From the NCBI GenBank assembly GCA_945888515.1, contig CAMDAD010000001.1, positions 1 through 64,000 on the forward strand: a stretch of DNA of 64,000 nt, written 5' to 3'. The notes below the pieces were generated by a model. The model did not search any database, was not told the DNA's origin, and was given only the letters and a program-made list of their open reading frames with translations. The DNA comes from Akkermansia muciniphila. Its GTDB lineage: Bacteria > Verrucomicrobiota > Verrucomicrobiia > Verrucomicrobiales > Akkermansiaceae. The position numbers and the translations under genes were made by a program. Numbering within the stretch: the stretch's first letter is position 1; every line of letters begins with the position of its first letter. Below, in pieces: positions 9,739 to 18,415 of this stretch.

Positions 9739-9786
9739 ATACTACATATTGTATTGTGAATAATTTGTTGATACTATATGAGCAAA
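9739..9786 (+). promoter_or_regulatory. Two NrdR-box-like operators upstream of nrdB
   Basis: Box 1 (9739-9754, ATACTACATATTGTAT) matches 13 of 16 positions of the NrdR consensus acaCwAtATaTwGtgt as I recall it. Box 2 (9771-9786) keeps the left half, ATACTATATG, and loses much of the right half. Their starts are exactly 32 bases apart, about three helical turns, which is the spacing known for paired NrdR boxes. A weak promoter (TTGTAT at 9749, TACTAT at 9772, 17-base spacer) would overlap both. NrdR represses ribonucleotide reductase genes; nrdR itself is not in the window. Confidence 0.6.
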
Positions 9787-9902
9787 ATTCTTTTGACCTG
9801 CGAAATGATTTCACGTAGCTTGATGGACGTTGCCGTTAGCGCACTAGAGTCTTTTCTCCGTGCGATACACAAGCACGTCACCACCTCTTATTTTCCAATT
9901 TT

Positions 9903-11015
9903 ATGATTACTGCCACCGCCCCTACCAACACAAACACAACTACCGTAACCCTCGGTCAACGCTCATTCACCCTCGATAAAGAAAAAGCCGAGGCCGCCTT
10001 CAGTGCGAAAAAAGTCATCAATGGCCGCGACACGATGTTCTTCAACATCCTGCCGCTGAAATACACCTGGGCCTACGATCTCTACAAAACGATGAAAAAC
10101 AACCATTGGGAGCCGGAGGACATCCCAATGCAAAAAGACGTAGAGCAATGGCGCTCTAACGAAATATCGGATGTCGAGCGCTGGATCATCAAAATGGGCA
10201 TCGGTTATTTTTCGGCTGCCGAGGGCATCGTTGGTGACAACGTCCTTCACGTTGTGCGCGAAGTCGTTACGGCCCCGGAGCTCAAGCTGGTTCTCGGTCG
10301 CCACGCACACGAAGAAAACATCCACGCCGACTCTCTTGTCTACATGATTTCTTCACTGGGTCTCAACCCGCACGAGTGCGAGGCGATGTTCGAAGACATC
10401 CCCACCATCACCGAGAAAAATCACTTCGTCGTCTCGAACAGCCGCGCCATGCGTCGCGATGTTGACCTCACCGTCACTGCTAACAAACAAGCCCTTGCCA
10501 AGAACATTTTCCTTTTTGGTCAGGTCATGGAAGGCACGCAGTTTTATGGCTTGTTCGGTATGATTCTCAGCCTCTATCGCCAAAACAAATTTCCGGGTAT
10601 CGGTCAGATGTTCCGCTACACTCTGCGCGATGAATCGAACCACATCGAAGTCTTCCGCAACTTGCTCATGGATCTTGTTGATGAAAATCCCGACATCTGG
10701 ACACCTCAATTCCAAGAAGACTTGCGCGCCACCATGGCCGAAGGGATTCGCCTCGAGAAAAAATTCATTCGTGACTGCCTCCCCGTGGCTTCCATCGGTA
10801 TGAACGCTGGCGACTTCGAAGACTACATTGACTACATCGCCGACCGCCGACTCGAAGGCTGTGGCTTGGCTCCACTGAACAAAAACGTCTCTAATCCTTT
10901 CCCCTGGTTGGCCGAGATGATGGACATCAAGAAAGAGCAAAACTTCTTCGAAGGTCGCGTCACGGAATACCAAAAATCCTCCGCCCTCGGCCAAATCGAC
11001 GATGATGAATTATAA
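9903..11015 (+). CDS. nrdB: Ribonucleoside-diphosphate reductase small subunit, tyrosine-less class Ic type
   Basis: The 370-residue radical-generating subunit. Metal ligands by alignment to the family motifs: E107 (AAEGIVGDN), E138 and H141 (EENIHADSL), E210 (VMEGTQFY), E244 and H247 (RDESNHIEV). The residue where E. coli has radical Tyr122 (four after the His ligand) is Leu145. The first ligand is Glu rather than Asp. Both features define the chlamydial class Ic group, which uses an Mn/Fe centre instead of a tyrosyl radical. The C-terminus, QIDDDEL, is the acidic tail that docks to NrdA. Likely NrdR-regulated. Confidence 0.95.
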   Translation: MITATAPTNTNTTTVTLGQRSFTLDKEKAEAAFSAKKVINGRDTMFFNILPLKYTWAYDLYKTMKNNHWEPEDIPMQKDVEQWRSNEISDVERWIIKMGIGYFSAAEGIVGDNVLHVVREVVTAPELKLVLGRHAHEENIHADSLVYMISSLGLNPHECEAMFEDIPTITEKNHFVVSNSRAMRRDVDLTVTANKQALAKNIFLFGQVMEGTQFYGLFGMILSLYRQNKFPGIGQMFRYTLRDESNHIEVFRNLLMDLVDENPDIWTPQFQEDLRATMAEGIRLEKKFIRDCLPVASIGMNAGDFEDYIDYIADRRLEGCGLAPLNKNVSNPFPWLAEMMDIKKEQNFFEGRVTEYQKSSALGQIDDDEL

Positions 11016-11042
11016 ATTCAAGTGATCAGTGGGAAGGCAGTG

Positions 11043-11333
11043 ATGAGTGAAGTGAAACCATTTGAGGACTTGGAAGTTGGGAAGCGTGGTTGCCAGTTGG
11101 CGGTCGATGTTTGCGTCGGTATGCATGAGTCGAAAAACTACGCGCTCAAAGACCAAATGACACGTACTGCCATCTCCATCCCTTCAAACATCGCCGAAGT
11201 CTGTAAGCGCGATTCCACCCCGGATCACACGCGTTTCCTTCGCTACAACAAAGGCTCCTACGGCGAGCTCCGCCATGCTCCAAGGCCTCATCAACTCCTG
11301 GAACGCAAACAAAAAAACGACTCAACGCACTAA
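11043..11333 (+). pseudogene. Decayed four-helix-bundle (S23-like) protein gene
   Basis: The N-terminal half matches the four-helix-bundle family: FEDLEVGKRGCQLAVDV, then TRTAISIPSNIAEV, then GSYGELR. After GELR the frame becomes unrelated and stops at 11333. In the next frame, however, the typical last helix MLQGLINSW is readable from about 11277. So roughly 30-40 codons of the middle are deleted and the frame is shifted. It lies between nrdB and nrdA and is not expected to give a folded protein. The start could also be GTG 11022. Confidence 0.75.
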
Positions 11334-11434
11334 CCACCCCCCACGCAAAAATTCAAACCACTGCTCACTGATCAATCCCCACTTCTCTCTTTTTTCCCAA
11401 AATTTCCGAATCACTCAAAAAACCATTTAATCGT

Positions 11435-14400
11435 ATGTACCGTTCCCTTACTCTAGAAGAAGATCTCGCACTAAAAAAAGTCATCACCGATCGTACCAGC
11501 ATCACCGATACCCAGTTCGCTTGGCGTGATGTGCTTGGTAAAGACTTCAACGGCTCGCACCCCGAAATCACCGTCACCTCCGGCGCGACGGAATCGCAAT
11601 TCTCACTCGCAGAGGTCGCTGACACCATCGGCAGTGCTCTAACGGATTTGCTCATCTCCCGCCAAACCAAACAAGACTCAATCTTCAGCGATTCCAACCG
11701 TGCGTTCGTATCCGCCGTAGCTCACTCGGTCGCGAAATCTCTCACGAAAAACATCGAGGAAGGCGGGCGCCTGCGTCTCTCGGAAAATGATCTTTATCTG
11801 CTCATCGAAAAAGCGCTTGTGGAAAACGACGCATACGATGTCGCGAAGTCTCTCGCTTTCCGTCGCTCCTTCGAGCGCAGTGGCGACGTCGATGTGAACA
11901 CCGCCCCGCAAACTATGCCCGTGCGCCTCATCCGCCGCAATGGCAACGTCGTGCCATGGTCAGAGACGAAAATCGAGATCGCCGTGCGCAAGGCTTTCCT
12001 TTCCATCCGCGAAAATCCCGAGCCGTCCCTTGATATCGCCAAGGCCGTGACCGACCGTGTACGCACTGGCGAGCAGGCCTTTGTCAACATCGAGGACGTC
12101 CAGGATATGGTTGAGGAAGAACTCGGTCGCGCCGGATTCCTCAAAGCCATGCGCGCCTACATGGGCTATCGTTTCGAGCGCGCCCGCTATCGCAGTGAAC
12201 ACCAAGAAATTACTGAGGATCTTAACCAAGAATCCATGATCGTGGTGACCGATGAAGACGGCCAGTCCGCTTTCTGGGACGGCGCCGACCTCAAAAAACG
12301 CATCGCCTTTGCCTCCATCGGCCTCGATCTTTGCCTCACGGAAAACGAAATCGAACGCGAGCTACGTCGCTCCATCGGCTCGGAAATTTCCGCCAATGAC
12401 CTCAAGCAGACGATCATCCTCAATGCCCGCACGATGATCGAAAAAGATGCCGACTTCGCCAAGTTTGCTGGTCGCATTTTGCTCACTTACATTTACGAAG
12501 AAGTGCTCGGCTGGAATATTCTGCGCGATGGCATCGCCGGCGTGAAAACCGCGCACCGCAATGCTTTCCGCCGCCACCTCACCCACGGCGTTGCGATCAA
12601 ACGCATCCACCCCGATCTGCTCAACTCGTTCAATATCGACGTCCTTGCCGATGCGCTCGATCCCAGTGCCGACCTCGATTTCGACTACCTCGGCGTGCAG
12701 ACGATGTATGACCGCTATCTCATCATCGACAAAACCGGCAGCAAACCGCGCCGCCTCGAAACGCCACAATTTTTCTGGATGCGCGTCGCCATGGGCTTGT
12801 TCAAAACCGAAGTGGAAAACCGCGAGCAGTGGGTCATTCGCCTTTACAATCTCTACAAAGGACGCCGCTTCTGCTCGTCCACGCCCACGCTTTTCAACTC
12901 CGGCACCCTCCATAGTCAGCTCTCGTCCTGCTACCTCTACAAGGTCGATGACTCCATCGAGTCCATCATGCAGCGCGGCATCGCCGAAAACGCTTACCTC
13001 TCGAAATGGGCGGGCGGCCTCGGCGGCTCGTGGACGGCCGTGCGCGGCACTGGTGGCTACATTCAGGGCACCAATGGCGAGTCGCAAGGCATCATCCCCT
13101 TCCTCAAACTCCACAACGACCAACTCGTCGCCGTAAACCAAGGTGGCAAGCGCCGTGGCTCCGGTTGCGCCTATCTGGAAACCTGGCACAACGACATCGA
13201 GGACTTCCTCAATCTCCGCGTCAACACTGGCGATGAGCGCCGCCGCACGCACGACATGAACACCGCGAACTGGATTCCCGATCTGTTCATGAAACGCATG
13301 GAAGCCCGCCAGCACTGGACTTTGTTTCGCTCGAACGAAGTGCCCGACCTCCACGACCTCTACGGCAAGGCCTTCGAGCAACGCTACGAGGAATACGAGG
13401 CTCTCGCCGCCACTGGGAAAATCTGGTCACGCCAATTGCCCGCCATTGATCTATGGAAATCGATGCTCAAGATGATCTTCGAAACCGGTCACCCTTGGAT
13501 CACTTTCAAAGACCCTTGCAACGTCCGCTCGCCACAGGACCACTGCGGCGTGATTCACTCCTCGAACCTTTGCACCGAGATCACTCTTAATACTTCGGAT
13601 GAGGAAACCGCCGTCTGCAATCTCGGCTCCGTTATTCTCGATACGCACATCAATGAAGATGGCATCATCGATCACGACATGCTCAAGGAAACCATCACCG
13701 TGGCCATCCGCGCGCTCGATAGCGTCATCGACATCAACTTCTATCCCACCGAGGCCGCCAAGACCGCGAACATGCGCCACCGCCCCATCGGCATGGGCGT
13801 GATGGGCTTGCAAAACGCCCTCTACAAAAAAGGCCTCGCCTTCAGCTCGCAGGCCGCTGTGGAGTTCAATGATGAATTCATGGAAGCCATTGCTTACTAT
13901 GCTTATAGTGCTTCGTCCGACCTCGCCGCCGATCGCGGCACCTACTCGACCTACAAGGGCTCGAAGTGGGATCGCGGTCTGTTGCCACAGGATACCATCG
14001 ATTTGCTGGAGCAAGAGCGCGGCGTGAAGATCGATACCCCACGCGGCGGTAAAATGGACTGGTCCTTCGTGCGCGAAAAAATCGCCAAGCAAGGCATGCG
14101 TAACTCGAACGTTCTCGCCATCGCACCGACCGCCACGATCTCGAACATCATGGGCACCACCCCTTGCATCGAGCCGAACTACAAAAACCTATTCGTCAAA
14201 TCCAACCTCGCTGGTGACTTCATCATCCTCAACGCCTTCCTCGTCAAGGACCTGAAAAAAGCCGGTTTGTGGAATCAGGAAATGCTTGATCAATTGAAAT
14301 ACTTCGATGGCGAACTCGAAGCGATTCCCACGATCCCCGAGCACATCAAAGCCCGCTACCAGACTGCCTTCGGTGTCGGCTACGAAGCCATCGTCGATGC

Positions 14401-14698
14401 CGCAGCCCGTCGCCAGAAATGGATCGACCAGGCCCAGAGCGTCAACCTCTTCCTCGCCGACCCCGACTTCAAGGCCCTCAGCCATATGTATCGCCGAGCC
14501 TGGAGCAAAGGTCTGAAAACGACGTATTACCTCCGCACCATGCAAGCCAGCAACATCGAGAAAGCGACCACCAGCGTCGCCAAAGAAATCCGCGGCACCA
14601 TGAGCGGCGAAGCCAAACGCACCTACACTGATGCGGAGAAGAACGCGTGCTCCCTGGATGCGATGCTGAATGGTGGGACGTGTGAGGCTTGTCAGTAA
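11435..14698 (+). CDS. nrdA: Ribonucleoside-diphosphate reductase large subunit with multiple ATP-cones
   Basis: The catalytic subunit, 1087 residues, much longer than E. coli NrdA (~760). The extra N-terminus holds a degenerate ATP-cone-like segment (residues ~50-145), a clear ATP-cone (~161-255, starting VRLIRRNGNVVPWS) and a third cone-like segment (~262-365). Catalytic parts are C499 (LSSCYL), N711/C713/E715 (NLCTEI), C728 (CNLGS) and the C-terminal redox pair C1083/C1086 (TCEACQ). The layout resembles chlamydial NrdA. It pairs with the class Ic NrdB upstream. Confidence 0.96.
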   Translation: MYRSLTLEEDLALKKVITDRTSITDTQFAWRDVLGKDFNGSHPEITVTSGATESQFSLAEVADTIGSALTDLLISRQTKQDSIFSDSNRAFVSAVAHSVAKSLTKNIEEGGRLRLSENDLYLLIEKALVENDAYDVAKSLAFRRSFERSGDVDVNTAPQTMPVRLIRRNGNVVPWSETKIEIAVRKAFLSIRENPEPSLDIAKAVTDRVRTGEQAFVNIEDVQDMVEEELGRAGFLKAMRAYMGYRFERARYRSEHQEITEDLNQESMIVVTDEDGQSAFWDGADLKKRIAFASIGLDLCLTENEIERELRRSIGSEISANDLKQTIILNARTMIEKDADFAKFAGRILLTYIYEEVLGWNILRDGIAGVKTAHRNAFRRHLTHGVAIKRIHPDLLNSFNIDVLADALDPSADLDFDYLGVQTMYDRYLIIDKTGSKPRRLETPQFFWMRVAMGLFKTEVENREQWVIRLYNLYKGRRFCSSTPTLFNSGTLHSQLSSCYLYKVDDSIESIMQRGIAENAYLSKWAGGLGGSWTAVRGTGGYIQGTNGESQGIIPFLKLHNDQLVAVNQGGKRRGSGCAYLETWHNDIEDFLNLRVNTGDERRRTHDMNTANWIPDLFMKRMEARQHWTLFRSNEVPDLHDLYGKAFEQRYEEYEALAATGKIWSRQLPAIDLWKSMLKMIFETGHPWITFKDPCNVRSPQDHCGVIHSSNLCTEITLNTSDEETAVCNLGSVILDTHINEDGIIDHDMLKETITVAIRALDSVIDINFYPTEAAKTANMRHRPIGMGVMGLQNALYKKGLAFSSQAAVEFNDEFMEAIAYYAYSASSDLAADRGTYSTYKGSKWDRGLLPQDTIDLLEQERGVKIDTPRGGKMDWSFVREKIAKQGMRNSNVLAIAPTATISNIMGTTPCIEPNYKNLFVKSNLAGDFIILNAFLVKDLKKAGLWNQEMLDQLKYFDGELEAIPTIPEHIKARYQTAFGVGYEAIVDAAARRQKWIDQAQSVNLFLADPDFKALSHMYRRAWSKGLKTTYYLRTMQASNIEKATTSVAKEIRGTMSGEAKRTYTDAEKNACSLDAMLNGGTCEACQ

Positions 14699-14706
14699 AA
14701 ACAACC

Positions 14707-14737
14707 GATCAGACTGATCCGACAGATCAGTCTGATC
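14707..14737 (+). repeat. Nine-base tandem repeat forming a perfect inverted repeat
   Basis: Reads as GATCAGACT, GATCCGACA, GATCAGTCT and GATC, a 9-base period. The same bases form a 13-bp perfect hairpin (GATCAGACTGATC / GATCAGTCTGATC, 5-base loop). It lies 9 bases after the nrdA stop and 16 bases before the next ATG. There is no T-run on the + strand, so it is not a classical terminator. Confidence 0.8.
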
Positions 14738-14752
14738 ATCTCCCCCCAAGCC

Positions 14753-15529
14753 ATGAAAAAAATCAGACCTAGTGGCGGCTATAGACATACGGCGAGTTTC
14801 CAAACTGCCACCATCATCTACGACGCCACTTACTGGTTTTGCGAAGCCTTCCTGGATCCGCGCTCCCGCACCAATGACCAAATGGTACAGGCCGCGCGCA
14901 GTGGTCGGCAGAACATTGCGGAGGGGAGTCGAGCCTCAGCTACCTCCTCACAAACGGAGCTGCGCCTTGTCAACGTCGCGCGCGCGAGCTTGGATGAACT
15001 GCTCCTCGACTACGAAGACTACCTACGTCACCGCCGTCTCCCCCAATGGGACAGGGAAAGCCCTGAAGCGCAAGCTGTGCGTGGTGTTTCCACCGCATTT
15101 AAAAAAGATCAGACCAATCTGTCCAATCCGACAAATCTGACTGATCTCACCGACGCCCAACGCTGGGCACTCTATTCCCCCTGGCTTGACCACAAAGACC
15201 CCGCCATTCGCGCCAATGCGCTGATCTGCATCATCAACCAAGCGAACTTCCTCCTCGACCGCCAAATCGCCAGTTTGGAAGCGGCCTTTATTGATGAGGG
15301 CGGATACAGCGAGCAACTCGCCACCGCCCGATTGCAGAAAAGGAAACAAGATCAGTCGGATCGGGCTGATCTGACCCATCAGACGGATCATTCCATAGCG
15401 AAGCCGCCCCCTTGTCCCGTTTGTGGCAGCCTGATGAGCCTGCGCACGGCGAAGACCGGCAAGAATGCCGGGCAATCCTTCTGGGGCTGCACCAGCTACC
15501 CGAACTGCAAAGGTACGGTGAAACTCTAA
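14753..15529 (+). CDS. Four-helix-bundle suffix-domain protein with C-terminal zinc ribbon
   Basis: A 258-residue protein. Residues ~5-100 resemble the four-helix-bundle/S23 family: TATIIYDATYWFCEAF, then QMVQAARSGRQNIAEGS. A suffix region at ~138-190 starts at AQRWALYSPWL. The C-terminus (~220-258) is a topoisomerase-type zinc ribbon with CPVCGSLM and WGCTSYPNC. Two low-complexity linkers (DQTNLSNPTNLTDLTD and DQSDRADLTHQTDHS) are encoded by nine-base DNA repeats like the one before the gene. Function unknown; nucleic-acid binding is plausible from the zinc ribbon. Confidence 0.85.
   Translation: MKKIRPSGGYRHTASFQTATIIYDATYWFCEAFLDPRSRTNDQMVQAARSGRQNIAEGSRASATSSQTELRLVNVARASLDELLLDYEDYLRHRRLPQWDRESPEAQAVRGVSTAFKKDQTNLSNPTNLTDLTDAQRWALYSPWLDHKDPAIRANALICIINQANFLLDRQIASLEAAFIDEGGYSEQLATARLQKRKQDQSDRADLTHQTDHSIAKPPPCPVCGSLMSLRTAKTGKNAGQSFWGCTSYPNCKGTVKL
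15107..15146 (+). repeat. In-frame nine-base repeat tract, first linker
   Basis: Units GATCAGACC, AATCTGTCC, AATCCGACA, AATCTGACT and GATC. The 9-base period equals three codons, so the tract extends the protein without shifting frame. The 3' half is closely similar to the noncoding copy at 14707-14737. Confidence 0.8.
15350..15389 (+). repeat. In-frame nine-base repeat tract, second linker
   Basis: Units GATCAGTCG, GATCGGGCT, GATCTGACC, CATCAGACG and GATC. Same family and period as the tracts at 14707 and 15107. It separates the helical part from the zinc ribbon. Confidence 0.8.
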
Positions 15530-15838
15530 CTCTATAGAAAGCATGCTCAAAGCTGGCCTCTAGGACGATCTCATCACGCAAACGCTGAGGAACAAAGCTA
15601 CGATGCGATCATTGATTTGCTTCAACCGGAAATTCTGTTAGGAATATCGGCAACTCCTATGTGAATAGCTGGATTGAATGTGCGGTGCATTTCTTGCAGG
15701 CATACGTATTTTCACCACAAACCGCTCACGCCCGCTTACGATGGCGATGCGCTTTGTGAGGATCAAGGCAGCATGATAGCTTCCCACAGAATATCGCGTA
15801 TGAACGCCTTGACCAGGCTGCCTTCACCCCACCTGAGC
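15530..15838 (+). other. Intergenic region, no gene seen
   Basis: About 310 bases between the zinc-ribbon protein and the sulfatase. The sulfatase frame is open back to 15674, but the extra 55 residues are not signal-peptide-like. I see no RNA gene, clear promoter or terminator. Confidence 0.5.
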
Positions 15839-18415
15839 ATGAAACACATCATTCTACTCCTCACCCTCCTGCAGCTCACTCCGCTGGCCGTGCTACACGC
15901 CGCTGAAGAGCGGAAGCCAAACATCATCGTCATCCTTGCGGATGATCTCGGCTATGCAGACCTTGGCTGCCAAGGTTCGAAGGAGGTGGTCTCGCCGCAC
16001 ATGGATTCCATCGCGGCTCATGGTGTGCGCTGCACCGCTGGATACATAAGTGCGCCGCAGTGTTGCCCGTCGCGGGCAGGCCTGATGACGGGACGTTATC
16101 AGAATCGCTTCGGCTATGAGACCAATGACGAGACTCAAAAAGGCGGGCTGCCACTCAGTGAGCGGACGATGGCGGATCGCCTCAAGGCGGCAGGATATGT
16201 GACGGGAATGGTGGGCAAATGGCATCTGGGCGTTGGCCAAAATCGACGGCCGTATCAGCGCGGTTTTGACGAGGCCTTCTGGCACTCGAACGGCGGCGTA
16301 TTGCTCCCTCACAAGAAGACCGGCTTCATCGACAACTTGTATCGCAATGCCGAACTACTGAGGGAAAAAGAATACTCCACCGATGCCTTCGGACGCGAGG
16401 CGGCATCCTTCATCGACCGGCACCAGCACGAGCCATTCTTTCTCTATCTCGCGTTTGTGCCGCCGCACTGGCCGATGGAGGCCAAGCCAGAGCATCTGGC
16501 GCAGTTTGCCCACATCCCCGATCTGCATCGGCGCACCATGCTGGGCATGATGGCATCGCTCGATGAAAACGTGGGCCGCGTACTCACCAAACTGCGCGAG
16601 ACAAAACTGGAGGAGAACACACTCCTTTTTTTTCTCAGCGACAATGGCGGTGCGACCGGCAGTCCGCGCCTGCAACCGGACGCCGCTTTCCAATATGGCC
16701 AAAACACCTCGAAAAACGATCCCTGCCGCGGCGTGAAGGGCGAACTGCTGGAAGGTGGCATCCGCGTTCCTTTCTTCGTGCAATGGAAGGGCCGCATCCC
16801 AGCGGGCAAAACCTACGACCAGCCGGTGATCAGCCTCGACATCCTGCCGACCGCGCTGGCGGTGGCGGGCGTGGAGGCACCACCCGACTGGAAGCTCGAC
16901 GGCACAAACCTGCTGCCCTTTTTAACTGATGAAAAAGAGTCGGCCCCTCACGACGCGCTCTACTGGCGCTTCCGTTTTCCACCCGCACAACCCTCGCAGC
17001 ATCGCTGGGCGATCCGTCAGGGCGACTGGAAACTGGTGAAGAACGGGACCGAGCCCCTGTCGCTCTACCACATCGCCACCGACATCGGCGAGACCCGCAA
17101 TCTTGCCCCTGAACAGCGCGCGCGTGTCGCCAAGCTGAAGAAAGCATACCAAGCGTGGGATGCGCAAAACCAGATGCCGTTCGGAAAGGATGCGCCTGCG
17201 TCCAAGGCCACCGCGCCAGCAGAAGCGCGATCCGAAGAATCACGAACGGACCAACTCCAGCTCGCCGCCTACTACTTTCCGAACTGGGGACCGATGCCGC
17301 ATTCCGAATGGAATTCACTCAAGGCGGCGAGACCTAGGTTCGAGGGGCATGCGCAGCCAAAGGTGCCGCTCTGGGGCTATGAAAACGAGCAGGATCCCGC
17401 CGTCATGGCCCGCAAGATCGATGCCGCAGCCGACCACGGCCTAGATGCTTTCATCTTTGACTGGTATTACTACGACGCCGATGACAGCCGTGCAGCGAAG
17501 TCGCCGCATTACAGTCCGGATGGATCACGATACCTGCATACCGCCTTGGAGACCGGCTACCTCGGTGCCGCCAACAAAGATCGGCTCAAGTTTGCCATCA
17601 TGTGGTGCAACCATGACATGTATCCCAATGCCAGAGGGATGGTCAAACCAGAGACATTCGATCGCCTGGCCGACTATGTGATCGAGAAGTATTTCAAGCA
17701 CCCATCGTATTGGAAGATTGATGGCTGCCCGTATTTTTCCATCTATGAGATCAACACATTCCTTCAAACCTTTGGGGGTGATCGCACCAAGGCAGCGGCG
17801 GCGCTGGCCCGCTTCCGTGACAAAGTCCGGGCCGCGGGCTTTCCTGACTTGCACCTCAACGCGGTCCTCTTCGGGCTCGGTGGCAAGGAAAGCGCCGCGA
17901 TGGCCAAAACGCTGGGACTCCATAGCGTGACCACTTACACTTGGATCCACCACTTCCCGCTGCCAAGCTTTCCCAAGACAGATTACGCCACCGCTGCGAA
18001 GGGCTACTTTGATGCGGTGACCGCAGGCGGTGGCTGGAATGGACTCGAACAACCGACCTCCGCCCTTGCGGTGCCCTATCATGTGAATGTCTCCATGGGC
18101 TGGGACAGCTCCCCACGTTGCCGGTCGGATACAGATTGGATGAACACCAAGCGCGGCTACCCCTTCGGGCCTGTCATCGTTAACAACACACCTCAGCGGT
18201 TTCGCGATGCTCTGCAGCGTGCGAAACAAATCACGCTCAAGAGCCCGCCCAGCGCCCGCATCATTACCATCAATTCTTGGAACGAATGGGGAGAGGGCAG
18301 CTATCTGGAACCGGACACCATTCACGGCATGGGCTATCTTGAAGCCATCAAGGAAGTCTTCGGCTCCCCATCGGCAAAGACTCAACCTGACCACCCACCC
18401 TTACCGCAGCGATGA
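15839..18415 (+). CDS. Secreted sulfatase fused to a GH99/WbsX-like domain
   Basis: 858 residues from ATG 15839, which gives a clean signal peptide (MKHIILLLTLLQL...LHAA). Residues ~26-455 are a formylglycine sulfatase: ADDLGY metal site (D35, D36), and C75-C76-P-S-R-A-G-L-M-T-G-R with C75 as the residue converted to formylglycine. A Pro/Ala/Glu linker (~455-472) leads to a second domain (~474-845) with AAYYFPNWGP, AAADHGLDAFIFDWYYYD and TINSWNEWGEGSYLEPD, typical of the GH99/WbsX-like family. It probably desulfates and cleaves an extracellular sulfated glycan; the exact substrate cannot be read. Activation needs a sulfatase-modifying enzyme not present here. Confidence 0.92.
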   Translation: MKHIILLLTLLQLTPLAVLHAAEERKPNIIVILADDLGYADLGCQGSKEVVSPHMDSIAAHGVRCTAGYISAPQCCPSRAGLMTGRYQNRFGYETNDETQKGGLPLSERTMADRLKAAGYVTGMVGKWHLGVGQNRRPYQRGFDEAFWHSNGGVLLPHKKTGFIDNLYRNAELLREKEYSTDAFGREAASFIDRHQHEPFFLYLAFVPPHWPMEAKPEHLAQFAHIPDLHRRTMLGMMASLDENVGRVLTKLRETKLEENTLLFFLSDNGGATGSPRLQPDAAFQYGQNTSKNDPCRGVKGELLEGGIRVPFFVQWKGRIPAGKTYDQPVISLDILPTALAVAGVEAPPDWKLDGTNLLPFLTDEKESAPHDALYWRFRFPPAQPSQHRWAIRQGDWKLVKNGTEPLSLYHIATDIGETRNLAPEQRARVAKLKKAYQAWDAQNQMPFGKDAPASKATAPAEARSEESRTDQLQLAAYYFPNWGPMPHSEWNSLKAARPRFEGHAQPKVPLWGYENEQDPAVMARKIDAAADHGLDAFIFDWYYYDADDSRAAKSPHYSPDGSRYLHTALETGYLGAANKDRLKFAIMWCNHDMYPNARGMVKPETFDRLADYVIEKYFKHPSYWKIDGCPYFSIYEINTFLQTFGGDRTKAAAALARFRDKVRAAGFPDLHLNAVLFGLGGKESAAMAKTLGLHSVTTYTWIHHFPLPSFPKTDYATAAKGYFDAVTAGGGWNGLEQPTSALAVPYHVNVSMGWDSSPRCRSDTDWMNTKRGYPFGPVIVNNTPQRFRDALQRAKQITLKSPPSARIITINSWNEWGEGSYLEPDTIHGMGYLEAIKEVFGSPSAKTQPDHPPLPQR

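Noticed and set aside
9466-9759. 97-codon frame upstream of nrdB
   Set aside because: It runs through a strong terminator and the NrdR boxes, with composition unlike a protein.
12362-13381. 339-codon open frame antisense to nrdA
   Set aside because: The overlapped frame has every conserved NrdA motif; the antisense product is a Val/Glu/His-rich shadow typical of this codon bias.
14707-14737. Perfect hairpin as nrdA terminator
   Set aside because: No T-run on the + strand and the sequence is better explained as a nine-base tandem repeat also found in the next gene.
17525-18394. 289-codon open frame antisense to the sulfatase fusion
   Set aside because: Shadow of a well-supported gene, no recognisable domain.
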